This document shows, piece by piece, positions 24,098-31,173 of a stretch of DNA of 32,737 bases. The DNA is from JBQCHF01 sp051953655. Its GTDB lineage: Bacteria > Actinomycetota > Actinomycetes > Motilibacterales > Motilibacteraceae. The stretch lies in contig JBQCIO010000363.1 of assembly GCA_051953655.1 (NCBI GenBank), positions 1-32,737 of the forward strand. The letters are read 5' to 3'. Within the stretch, counting starts at the first letter, position 1. Every line of letters starts with the position of its first letter. The notes beneath the pieces are model-generated. The model made no database searches. It saw nothing but the letters and a program-made list of their open reading frames with translations, and was not told the origin of the DNA. Both the position numbers and the translations under genes were made by a program.

Positions 24098-24937
24098 TCA
24101 GCCGGGGCGGTCGGTTCCGATCAGCGGCCTGCGACCGCTGAGGACGCGAGCGTCGAGCTCGTCGTCCTCGACGAGATCGGGCTCGAGACCCGCGCGGAGG
24201 AACTCCGACCAAGCGTCGGAGAGCTGGCGTCGGCTCACCTCCACCAGGAGATGGCCGCCGGGGCGCAGCCAGCGCCCAGCTCCGTCCGCCACCCGCCGCA
24301 GGAGGTCGAGCCCGTCGACGCCGCCGTCCAGCGCCACCCGCGGCTCGTGGTCACGTGCCTCGACGGGCAGGAAGGCGATCTGGTCGGTCGGGACGTAGGG
24401 GACGTTGGCCGCGAGCACGTCGATGCCGCCGCGGAGCAGTGCCGGCAGCGCCTCGAACAGGTCGCCCTCGTGCACCGGCTGCCCTGGGAGGTTGCGCCGG
24501 GCGCACCGGACCGCCGCGGGGTCGACGTCGGCGGCGTGGACCTCGGCGCCGGGCACGGATGCCAGCACGGCGGCCGCCACCGCGCCCGAGCCGCAGCACA
24601 GGTCGACCACGACGGGGGCCGATCCCCCGACCGAGCGGGCCAGCCCGACGACGCGGCGGGCCATCAGCTCGGTGCGCGGGCGGGGGACGAACACGCCCGG
24701 GTCGAGCAGGACGCGCAGGCCGCAGAACTCCGCCCAGCCGACGACGTGCTCGAGCGGCTCGCCGTCCGCGCGCCGGTCGAGCAGGGCGTCGAGCTCGGCC
24801 GGGTCGGCGGCCGCCTCCTGCAGCAGGCGCGCCTCCTCCTCGGCGAAGACGCACCCGGCGGCCCGCAGCCGGGCGACGACGTCGGGCGACGGTGCCGGCA
24901 GGGCCGGGTCCTCGGGTACGGGCCGGAGCTCTGGCAT
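24098..24937 (-). CDS. PrmC-related N5-glutamine methyltransferase-like protein
   Basis: A 279-residue protein resembling PrmC/HemK, the methylase of release-factor GGQ glutamines. An N-terminal helical domain leads to PLEHVVGWAEFCGLRVLLDPGVFVPRPRTE (about 61-90), then the SAM loop DLCCGSGAV (112-120) and ADVDP. The catalytic NPPY motif is NVPY here (178-181), a variant I recall from a separate actinobacterial PrmC-like family. The target may therefore differ from release factors. The ATG start has no ribosome site but follows TACGGT by eight bases, suggesting a leaderless mRNA; upstream in-frame starts are absent nearby. It is divergent from an unknown gene. Confidence 0.87.
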   Translation of the reverse strand: MPELRPVPEDPALPAPSPDVVARLRAAGCVFAEEEARLLQEAAADPAELDALLDRRADGEPLEHVVGWAEFCGLRVLLDPGVFVPRPRTELMARRVVGLARSVGGSAPVVVDLCCGSGAVAAAVLASVPGAEVHAADVDPAAVRCARRNLPGQPVHEGDLFEALPALLRGGIDVLAANVPYVPTDQIAFLPVEARDHEPRVALDGGVDGLDLLRRVADGAGRWLRPGGHLLVEVSRRQLSDAWSEFLRAGLEPDLVEDDELDARVLSGRRPLIGTDRPG

Positions 24938-24945
24938 CGCCCGGA

Positions 24946-24951
24946 ACCGTA
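24946..24951 (-). promoter_or_regulatory. -10 element TACGGT for PrmC-like gene
   Basis: Minus-strand TACGGT ends eight bases before the ATG at 24937, the same hexamer and spacing as before the YbaK-like gene. There is no Shine-Dalgarno, so leaderless transcription is inferred. Confidence 0.55.
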
Positions 24952-25055
24952 CGCCGACCGGACCGCCACCGTCCCCAGCACGACGGGGTCCCGTCGACAT
25001 CGTCCCCAGCCGCGGCCGGTGGGGCAGCGACGGGAGGCGAGCCGGGAGCAGCGTG

Positions 25056-25532
25056 GTGGGCGTGACCTCGCTGCCGCACCCGCTGCCGTCGTTCCCACCC
25101 TCCATCCCCCGCGGGACCCCCGGCCGCCTCGCGCCGGGAAGGCCGGAGGCCGACACACTGGCCCGGCTCGTCGGACCGCGACTGACCCTCGCCGAGGACG
25201 GCAGCCTGTGGGCCGCGCTGCTCGACCGCGACCGGCTCCGGCTGGTGGTGCCGCTGCGGGACCGCGCTCCGGCGGCGCGCGACGAGGACGCCGAGGACCG
25301 CGCGCTGCTCGCCCTGCTCGACGCGGTCGGCGTGCCGGACGTCGCGCTCGTCGTACCCCGGCGCACCGGCATGCCCCGGCCGGAGGACTGCCGGCTGTGG
25401 CGGCGGGCACGTTCGGGCTCGGTCGGGCTGCGGGTGCGGGTGCTCGGCGTGCTGGTGGTCGGAGACCCCGGGGCAAGCGCAGCGGCGCGATGGGCACCGA
25501 CCGGAGGCGAGGAGTCCTACAAGCCGTCGTAG
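25056..25532 (+). CDS. Hypothetical protein, unknown function
   Basis: About 158 residues, soluble. A Pro-rich N-terminus precedes a core, LARLVGPRLTLAEDGSLWAALLDRDRLRLVVPLRD, then ALLALLDAVGVPDVALVVPRR and VGLRVRVLGVLVVGD, with plausible alternating strands. I recognise no family. Three in-frame GTG codons (25053, 25056, 25062) are possible starts; GGGAG at 25044-25048 best fits 25056. Coding is supported by the divergent arrangement with the PrmC-like gene and by its good residue composition. It ends 129 bp before rtcB on the same strand. Confidence 0.5.
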   Translation: MGVTSLPHPLPSFPPSIPRGTPGRLAPGRPEADTLARLVGPRLTLAEDGSLWAALLDRDRLRLVVPLRDRAPAARDEDAEDRALLALLDAVGVPDVALVVPRRTGMPRPEDCRLWRRARSGSVGLRVRVLGVLVVGDPGASAAARWAPTGGEESYKPS

Positions 25533-25573
25533 AGGCGAGCCGTCACGCCGCGGACAGGGGTGCGGATATGCGG

Positions 25574-25602
25574 TTGAGCAGCCGCCGCCACCACGGCAGT
25601 CT
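25574..25602 (+). promoter_or_regulatory. Weak candidate promoter for rtcB
   Basis: TTGAGC (25574-25579) and CAGTCT (25597-25602) are separated by 17 bp, about 60 bp before the rtcB ATG. The -10 matches only partly, so this is tentative. Confidence 0.25.
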
Positions 25603-25661
25603 CGTCCGGGGGGCCACCGAGGCAGGCCCCGAGGACGTGTCAGAGAGAAGGGCGGCGGACG

Positions 25662-26843
25662 ATGCCCAAGCAGCGCCTCGGCGAGCGGCTGTGGAGCTGG
25701 GCCAGCGACCTCGAGCCCGAGACCCTCGAGCAGGCCCGGCGCACCGCCTCCCTGCCGTTCGTCCTCCCGCACCTGGCGCTCATGCCCGACGCCCACCTCG
25801 GCAAGGGCGCCACCGTCGGCTCGGTCATCCCCACCGAGCGAGCGGTCGTCCCCGCCGCCGTCGGGGTGGACATCGGCTGCGGGATGATCGCCGTGCTGAC
25901 CGGGCTCGAGCGTCGCGACCTCGAACAGACCACGCGGGCCGGCCGGGACCTGCGCCGGCTGCGGGAGTCGATCGAGCGGGCCGTGCCGCTGTCGGCGGGC
26001 AGCTACAACACCGAGCTGACGGCGTCGGCCAAGGGGCGGGTGGGCGAGCTCGAGGAGCTGGCCGAGGTCGACTACGACGCTGTCGCCCCCAACTGGCGGC
26101 TGCAGCTGGGATCGCTCGGTTCGGGCAACCACTTCATCGAGGTCACCGTCGACGAGCTGGACCGGGTCTGGGCCTTCCTGCACTCGGGCTCGCGCGGGGT
26201 GGGGAACCGGCTGGCCCAGCGGCACATCGAGGTGGCGCAGACGCTGTGCGAGCGCTGGCACATCGCGCTGCCGGACCGGGACCTCGCCTACCTGGTGGAG
26301 GACACCGAGGAGTTCTCGGCCTACCTGCGCGACCTGCACTGGGCCCAGCGCTTCGCCCTGCTCAACCGCGAGGAGATGATGGACCGGGTGCTGGACTGCC
26401 TGTCCCGGTGGGCCGGGCGGGACGTCGGCGAGCACGAGCGGATCAACTGCCACCACAACTTCACGCAGGCCGAGGAGCACTTCGGCCGGCGGCTGTGGGT
26501 CTCGCGCAAGGGCGCCATCGAAGCCCGGGAGGGTCAGCCCGGTCTCATCCCCGGCTCGATGGGCACGGCCAGCTACGTCGTGACCGGGCGCGGCGAGCCG
26601 CTGTCGCTCCGCTCCTCGCCGCACGGGGCCGGGCGCCGCTTCTCCCGGACGAGGGCCCGCAAGACCTTCAGCAGGGAGCAGCTGCGGGAGGCCATGGCCG
26701 GGATCGAGTACCGCGACACCGACGCGTTCCTGGACGAGATCCCCGCGGCCTACAAGGACATCGACCAGGTGATGGCCGACGCCGCGGACCTGGTGGAGGT
26801 CCGGCACGTGCTGCGCCAGGTCGTCAGCGTCAAGGGCGACTGA
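25662..26843 (+). CDS. rtcB: RtcB-family tRNA-splicing/RNA-repair ligase
   Basis: A 393-residue GTP- and Mn-dependent ligase that joins RNA 2',3'-cyclic phosphate (or 3'-phosphate) to 5'-OH ends. The metal ligands are visible: D43 in PDAHLGKG, C73 in GVDIGCGM, H157 in GSGNHFIE, H174 in HSGSRG and H265 in CHHNF. The GMP-accepting His is H321 in SPHGAGRRFSR. Length and motifs match the bacterial E. coli-like type (about 400). GAAGGG precedes the ATG. No archease or RtcA gene is adjacent; an FmdB-type zinc ribbon begins 37 bp downstream and is probably co-transcribed. The likely role is RNA repair after cleavage by toxins or stress RNases. Confidence 0.95.
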   Translation: MPKQRLGERLWSWASDLEPETLEQARRTASLPFVLPHLALMPDAHLGKGATVGSVIPTERAVVPAAVGVDIGCGMIAVLTGLERRDLEQTTRAGRDLRRLRESIERAVPLSAGSYNTELTASAKGRVGELEELAEVDYDAVAPNWRLQLGSLGSGNHFIEVTVDELDRVWAFLHSGSRGVGNRLAQRHIEVAQTLCERWHIALPDRDLAYLVEDTEEFSAYLRDLHWAQRFALLNREEMMDRVLDCLSRWAGRDVGEHERINCHHNFTQAEEHFGRRLWVSRKGAIEAREGQPGLIPGSMGTASYVVTGRGEPLSLRSSPHGAGRRFSRTRARKTFSREQLREAMAGIEYRDTDAFLDEIPAAYKDIDQVMADAADLVEVRHVLRQVVSVKGD

Positions 26844-26880
26844 CCGCTCGGCCGGACCGCGCGGTGGCACCATGTGGCCC

Positions 26881-27090
26881 ATGCCGCGCTACGACCACCG
26901 CTGCCGCGCCTGCGGCACGACCTTCGAGGTGTCCCGCCCGATCGCCGAGGCGAGCGACCCGGCCGTGTGCCCCGCGGGGCACGTCGACACGGTGAAGCTG
27001 CTGTCCACCGTCGCGGTCACCGGAGTCGCCGGCTCGGCCGGGCCCGCCGCGGCTGGCGGGTGCTGCGGAGGCGGGTGCTGCGCGGGCTGA
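26881..27090 (+). CDS. FmdB-family zinc-ribbon protein
   Basis: A 69-residue protein. The N-terminal zinc ribbon starts MPRYDHRCRACGTTFEV, with knuckle Cys8/Cys11, and the second knuckle is Cys30 and His34 in VCPAGH instead of the usual CXXC. A Gly/Ala linker then leads to a C-terminal CCGGGCC with four more Cys (61, 62, 66, 67). This tail is common in actinobacterial members. FmdB-like proteins are named from a formamidase regulator, but their general role is unknown. ATG 26881 is used because family homology starts there; an in-frame GTG nine bases earlier is possible. It follows rtcB. Confidence 0.88.
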   Translation: MPRYDHRCRACGTTFEVSRPIAEASDPAVCPAGHVDTVKLLSTVAVTGVAGSAGPAAAGGCCGGGCCAG

Positions 27091-27157
27091 CCCCCACGGC
27101 TCCTGCGACGCCCCGGCACGAGCGGGCCGGGCCGCGGGCACCAGCAGTCTCCAGAGT

Positions 27158-27175
27158 GGGCCCTCGCCAGGGCCC
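27158..27175. terminator. Bidirectional hairpin between convergent genes
   Basis: GGGCCCT and AGGGCCC form a perfect 7-bp stem with the 4-nt loop CGCC. It lies between the zinc-ribbon gene (+, stop 27090) and the EAL-LOV-GGDEF gene (-, stop 27184), only 8 bp from the latter. Confidence 0.55.
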
Positions 27176-27183
27176 GTGCGGAC

Positions 27184-29223
27184 TCAGGCGGGCAGGACGC
27201 GGACGCCGCTCTTGCGCAGGTACATGTCCGCGTCGGCGCGGTGCAGCAGGGTGTCGACGTCCTCGGCCTCCTGCCGGCTGGCCCAGCCCACGCTGAGCGA
27301 CACCGGCACGGTGGCCTGCAGCGCCTCCACGGGCTCGGCCATGGCCACCGCGATCGCTGCGGCCACCTGCTCGCCCGTCGCCGAGGCTCCCGGCCGCTCC
27401 GGCGCCAGCAGCAGGACGAACTCGTCGCCGCCGAGCCGGGCCACGACGTCGTCCGCGCCGACGCATCCGGCCAGGCGCCTGGCCACGACGGAGAGCACGG
27501 CGTCGCCGGCCGCATGACCGAACCGGTCGTTGATCGACTTGAAGCCGTCGACGTCCGCGAAGAGAACTGTCGGCCGCGCCTCCGGGCGGTCGACCTGCCG
27601 GTCCAGCGCCGCGCGCAGGCCGGCGCGGTTGAGCAGGCCGGTGAGGGGGTCGTGGTGCGCGAGGAAGCGGGCCCGCTCCTCCGCCTCGACCCGCGCGGTG
27701 ACGTCGCGCTGGATGCCGAGGTAGTGCGTCACGAGGCCCTCGTCGTCGACGACCGGGGTGATCGACAGCTCGTTCCACCAGCGCTGCCCGTCGGGCCGCT
27801 GGTTGAGCAGCCGGACCTGCGTCTCCCGACCCGCGGCGACCCCGTCCCGCAGCCGGGCCAGCGCCGCCTGGTCCACGTCGTCGGCCTGCATGAAGCGGCA
27901 GTTGCGGCCCAGCACCTCGGCCTCGGTGTAGCCGCTGAGCCGCAGGAACGCGTCGTTGCACCAGACCAGGGGAAGGTCCGGCGCGGCGGCGTCGGCGATG
28001 GTCAGGCCGTGGCTCATCGCGCGGGCGGCCCCGACGAGCAGCTGCGGCAGGGCGTGCGCCGGCAGCTGCCCGAGCCCGGCCAGCGAACGGGCGGCCGCCG
28101 GGTTCCGCGGCTCGGTGGCGGGACGGAGCGGACGCGACGGCGCCAGCCCGGGGATCGGGGTGACGGCGATCTCCCACGGGCGCCGGCTCGGCCGGGCGAA
28201 GAACCAGCCCTGCGCCAGGTCCGCCCCCAGCTCGCGCACGTGGGCCACCTGCTCGGCGGTCTCCACGCACTCGGCCACCACGAGCGCACCCATCTCGTGC
28301 GAGAGCGCCACGAGCGAGCGCACCACCGCGAGGGCGGCCGGGTCCGGCAGCGCCTGCACCAGGTCCTTGTCCAGCTTGACGACCTGCGGCTTGACCCCGA
28401 CGAGCCGGTTGAGGCTGCCGTAGCCGGCGCCGACGTCGTCCAGCGCCACCCCGCAGCCCTGGCGACGGTAGTAGGCGAGCACGTCGGTCAGGTGGGCAAG
28501 ATCGGCCACGTTGTGGCTCTCGACCACCTCGAACACGAGCTGCTCCAGCCGCAGCCCCGCCTCCGACGCCGCACGCTCGGTGGTCTTCAGGCAGACCTCG
28601 GGGCGGTAGATGGAGGTGGGCACGAAGTTGATGAAGAGCTGCTGCTCCCCCAGCCAGCCGGCCGCGTTGCGCAGGGCGCTCTCGCGACCGATGCGGTCCA
28701 GCACGTGCAGCCAGCCGGCGGCCTCGGCGGCGTCGAACATCTCGCCGGGCATCAGCATCCGGCCGTCGACCTCGGCGCGCAGCAGCGCCTCCCAGGCGAC
28801 GACGTCCCCGGTGCTCAGGCTGACGATCGGCTGGTAGAGCGAGAAGAAGGAGGCCTCGTCCAGCAGCGCGCCGGACAGGTCAGCGGCCTGGCGCCGGGCG
28901 CAGAGCATCGAGAGCGTGGGGGCCGTGAGAGCACGGGCGAGCGCTGCCGAGGACTCCTGCTCCTCGAGCACCACGCAGCGGACGGACTCCTTCTCGATGG
29001 GGGTGAGCCCCTGGTCCAGGGCCTCCAGCAGCCTCTCGACGCTGGCCCCCGCCACCTCGACGACCTCGTCGCTCTGGGTGGCCGACCCGCCGGCTGCCTG
29101 GACCACCTGACGCACGCTGGTGAGGACGTGCCCTGAGCTTCCGGCCAGCAGGAGACGCTCCCCACGGGGCACCCCCGCTGCGGCCTTGCACGCGCACGAC
29201 GCCGAGGCCTTTGGGCACTCCAT
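27184..29223 (-). CDS. EAL-LOV-GGDEF cyclic-di-GMP enzyme, predicted blue-light sensor
   Basis: A 679-residue soluble protein. The N-terminus (1-120) is unrecognised and starts with Cys3, Cys10 and Cys12. EAL phosphodiesterase domain (about 123-355): E145 in EALLR, N199, E232, D262/D263 in LDDVGAGYGS, K283, E318/E321 and Q338 are all present. LOV domain (about 400-510): GRNCRFMQ with photoactive Cys442, flavin contacts N474, N484 and Q505. GGDEF cyclase (about 518-679): GGDEF at 598-602 intact, and the inhibitory RxxD site is absent (GADD). It may both make and break cyclic-di-GMP under blue-light control. The domain order, with EAL first, is unusual. ATG 29223 has AAGGA six bases upstream; ATG 29253 does not. 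Confidence 0.93.
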   Translation of the reverse strand: MECPKASASCACKAAAGVPRGERLLLAGSSGHVLTSVRQVVQAAGGSATQSDEVVEVAGASVERLLEALDQGLTPIEKESVRCVVLEEQESSAALARALTAPTLSMLCARRQAADLSGALLDEASFFSLYQPIVSLSTGDVVAWEALLRAEVDGRMLMPGEMFDAAEAAGWLHVLDRIGRESALRNAAGWLGEQQLFINFVPTSIYRPEVCLKTTERAASEAGLRLEQLVFEVVESHNVADLAHLTDVLAYYRRQGCGVALDDVGAGYGSLNRLVGVKPQVVKLDKDLVQALPDPAALAVVRSLVALSHEMGALVVAECVETAEQVAHVRELGADLAQGWFFARPSRRPWEIAVTPIPGLAPSRPLRPATEPRNPAAARSLAGLGQLPAHALPQLLVGAARAMSHGLTIADAAAPDLPLVWCNDAFLRLSGYTEAEVLGRNCRFMQADDVDQAALARLRDGVAAGRETQVRLLNQRPDGQRWWNELSITPVVDDEGLVTHYLGIQRDVTARVEAEERARFLAHHDPLTGLLNRAGLRAALDRQVDRPEARPTVLFADVDGFKSINDRFGHAAGDAVLSVVARRLAGCVGADDVVARLGGDEFVLLLAPERPGASATGEQVAAAIAVAMAEPVEALQATVPVSLSVGWASRQEAEDVDTLLHRADADMYLRKSGVRVLPA

Positions 29224-29294
29224 CGCTCGTCCTTCCACGTCGCCCCGAGACATCCGTTGAGTTGTCTTCCCGCATGATCGGCCGGCCCCCCGTG

Positions 29295-29308
29295 GTCCTG
29301 AACAGGAC
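29295..29308. promoter_or_regulatory. Short inverted repeat upstream of the LOV gene
   Basis: GTCCTG-AA-CAGGAC lies 72-85 bp upstream of the LOV protein start and 39 bp past the stop of the cysteine-rich gene. It could be an operator or a weak terminator. Confidence 0.3.
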
Positions 29309-29346
29309 GGCGGGACCGATCCCGGACAGGGCGGACGGACCCCGGA

Positions 29347-29754
29347 TCAGCCCTGCGGGGAGGGAGCCGGGGGCGGCGCCGCGACGCCGTAGCGGGCGTC
29401 GAGCTCCCGGTCGTCCACCGACTCGTCCCAGCAGCCGCAGGAGAACAGCTGCTCGTGGCACACCGGGCACTCCGCGACGTCGCAGCCGGGATGGTGGGTG
29501 CCGCCGCGCCGGACGTGGCAGTCGCCGCAGCGCTCCGAGGTCCAGACGTGGACGTAGGAGGGCCTGCCGCCGCCCGGGGACCAGCCGTCGTCGGCATCGT
29601 CGAAGCCGTCCATGCCGTCGTCGTCGAGGTCGACGACCCGCTCCTCCTGTCCGTAGGGGACCACGGGGACGTCACCCCGGTCCGTCGGCACCTTCCACGC
29701 CACGCAGGAGTCCGCGGTCCTCATGTCCTGCCGGCACATCGTGCAGATCGCCAT
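29347..29754 (-). CDS. Cysteine-rich probable zinc-binding protein
   Basis: A 135-residue protein with ten Cys, arranged as C4xxC7, C17, C76xxC79-H80, H88xxC91, C96xxC99-H100 and C106xC108. An acidic stretch (about 42-57, DLDDDGMDGFDDADDG) lies between the first and later Cys groups. The spacing suggests two or three zinc-binding sites, as in ribbon or treble-clef modules. The end is Pro-rich. No family is named with confidence. No good ribosome site precedes the ATG. It is upstream of the LOV gene on the same strand (123 bp gap) and may share regulation. Confidence 0.7.
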   Translation of the reverse strand: MAICTMCRQDMRTADSCVAWKVPTDRGDVPVVPYGQEERVVDLDDDGMDGFDDADDGWSPGGGRPSYVHVWTSERCGDCHVRRGGTHHPGCDVAECPVCHEQLFSCGCWDESVDDRELDARYGVAAPPPAPSPQG

Positions 29755-29893
29755 GCCGCCACTGTCCGCCCGCCCACCGACCGGCGCAGCGATCCCACCG
29801 CCCGCTGGGGACGGTGACGGACGGGCCTGTGGACGGTGCCAGCCCTTCGCGAGAGCACGGATGGAACGGTCCGGCGGGGGTAGGACGCCGCCC
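29755..29893. promoter_or_regulatory. Divergent promoter region
   Basis: 139 bp between the cysteine-rich gene (-) and the unknown + gene. No clear promoter hexamers or repeats were found. Confidence 0.3.
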
Positions 29894-30460
29894 GTGCACG
29901 GGGACGGGCGACGACGGCCGTGGGGCGGGGCGCTGGCACGCGTGGAGGCTCGCCGCGTCCTGGCCGCCTGCCGCACGGGGCGGGACCTGGTCGCGGAGTT
30001 CCCTGAGTGGTTCGAGGACCTGCTGCCGCCGGTACCCCTCGGCACCGTCGTCACCCACGTCGGCCGGCACGCCGCCGCCCCGGCACCGGAGGAGGTGCAC
30101 GTGCTCGGCATCGACGGCGCCCGGGTCCTGGTCCGCACCGCGGCCGACCCGCTGGGCCGCCGCCGATGGGTGTGGCGGCGGGACCTCGTGCTGGCCGACA
30201 CCCCCCTGCTCGCGGCCGCGCGCGCCGCTCGCGCCGAGGACCTCCTCGCCGCGGCCACCGTCGCGGCAGCCAACGGGGCGCCGGTCGACCTCCCGGCCGG
30301 CCCGCACGCCCCCGTCACCGCCACCGTCGACCTGCGGGACGCCCCAGCGATCATCGCGGCCGAGGTGGGTCCTCGGCCGGTCGCCCGGACCACGCCCGGT
30401 CGACCCACCGGCGGTCGCCCGACGACGGCGCGCGACCGCCTCGTCACCAGCGGCGGCTGA
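29894..30460 (+). CDS. Hypothetical protein, unknown function
   Basis: About 188 residues, Ala/Arg-rich, soluble. The middle part VLAACRTGRDLVAEFPEWFEDLLPPVPLGTVVTHVG, then HVLGIDGARVLVRTAADPLGRRRWVWRRDLVLADTPL, looks like a compact domain; the rest is Ala- and Pro-rich with a basic tail. No family recognised. GTG 29894 is chosen for TAGGA upstream; ATG 29861 in the same frame is an alternative with only a weak site. Support: correct composition and a convergent neighbour 45 bp away. Confidence 0.5.
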   Translation: MHGDGRRRPWGGALARVEARRVLAACRTGRDLVAEFPEWFEDLLPPVPLGTVVTHVGRHAAAPAPEEVHVLGIDGARVLVRTAADPLGRRRWVWRRDLVLADTPLLAAARAARAEDLLAAATVAAANGAPVDLPAGPHAPVTATVDLRDAPAIIAAEVGPRPVARTTPGRPTGGRPTTARDRLVTSGG

Positions 30461-30485
30461 GGGGTCGCCGGCTCCCGCGACGGTG

Positions 30486-30502
30486 ACGACGTACGCCGTC
30501 GT
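30486..30502. terminator. Short hairpin between convergent genes
   Basis: ACGACG and CGTCGT pair around a 5-nt loop in the 45-bp gap between the unknown + gene and the DUF2505 gene. It is a modest candidate for a shared terminator. Confidence 0.35.
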
Positions 30503-30505
30503 GCC

Positions 30506-31018
30506 TCAGCCCCGCCGCGGGTAGCCCGCCGCGAGCCACTCGTCGGCCAGGCTCACCTTGGTCCGGAGCACGCCGTGCAGCAGCTGGCTGACGAGCCCGG
30601 CCAGCGCTCCGCCCACCAGGGGGACGGACACCGTCGGCGCCGGGCCCTCGACCTCCAGCAGCGACACCGGCCCCTCCCCCACCACCCGGGCCTGGGCCCG
30701 GAACCGCAGCTCGCCCTTGGCCCGGGCGTCGATCGACAGCGGGCCGACGGCCCCCACCGGCGTGGGGGTCCAGTCCAGCGCCATCCGGATCGGGATGCTG
30801 GGTCCGACGAGCTTGGTGGCGATGCTCGGCGCGCCCTTGGTGGGCGCCTCGACCACGAGCCGCACCTCGCGCCGGCCGTCCACCTGCGCCACGTCGACCT
30901 CGTAGGACAGGGCGTGGAGCCGCCCGGCGTAGTCCTCGAGGAACGCCTCGTCGGTGAAGAGGTCCAGGACCACGTGCGCCTCGCCCTGGACCGCGCTCTG
31001 GAACGAGAAGTCGGCCAC
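30506..31018 (-). CDS. DUF2505-family protein
   Basis: A 170-residue soluble protein of the actinobacterial DUF2505 family, whose fold is thought to resemble START/SRPBCC lipid-binding domains. Typical pieces are ADFSFQSAVQGEAHVVLDLFTDEAFLEDYAGRL, the long strand DVAQVDGRREVRLVVEAPTKG, GELRFRAQARVVGEGPVSLLEVEGPAPTVSVPLVGG and the final helix QLLHGVLRTKVSLADEWLA. The length is normal. Function unknown. GTG 31018 is chosen from homology and GGAAGAG seven bases upstream. It is divergent from the helicase-associated gene. Confidence 0.82.
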   Translation of the reverse strand: MADFSFQSAVQGEAHVVLDLFTDEAFLEDYAGRLHALSYEVDVAQVDGRREVRLVVEAPTKGAPSIATKLVGPSIPIRMALDWTPTPVGAVGPLSIDARAKGELRFRAQARVVGEGPVSLLEVEGPAPTVSVPLVGGALAGLVSQLLHGVLRTKVSLADEWLAAGYPRRG

Positions 31019-31173
31019 GTCCTCACTCTTCCAGACGCCTGGTCGCCACTCGGAGCGATCCCGTCCGGTCCGTCCACCGCTACGTGATCCGATCCCGCCG
31101 TCCGACTCGCCGACAGTGGCCCGAGGGCCGCCTGTGCACGAGGTCCGCGGCGACCGGCGTCGGCTCGGGCAGG

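Noticed and set aside
24251..26995. A 914-codon + strand reading frame
   Set aside because: It crosses the PrmC-like gene antisense and rtcB in another frame; both real genes have clear motifs.
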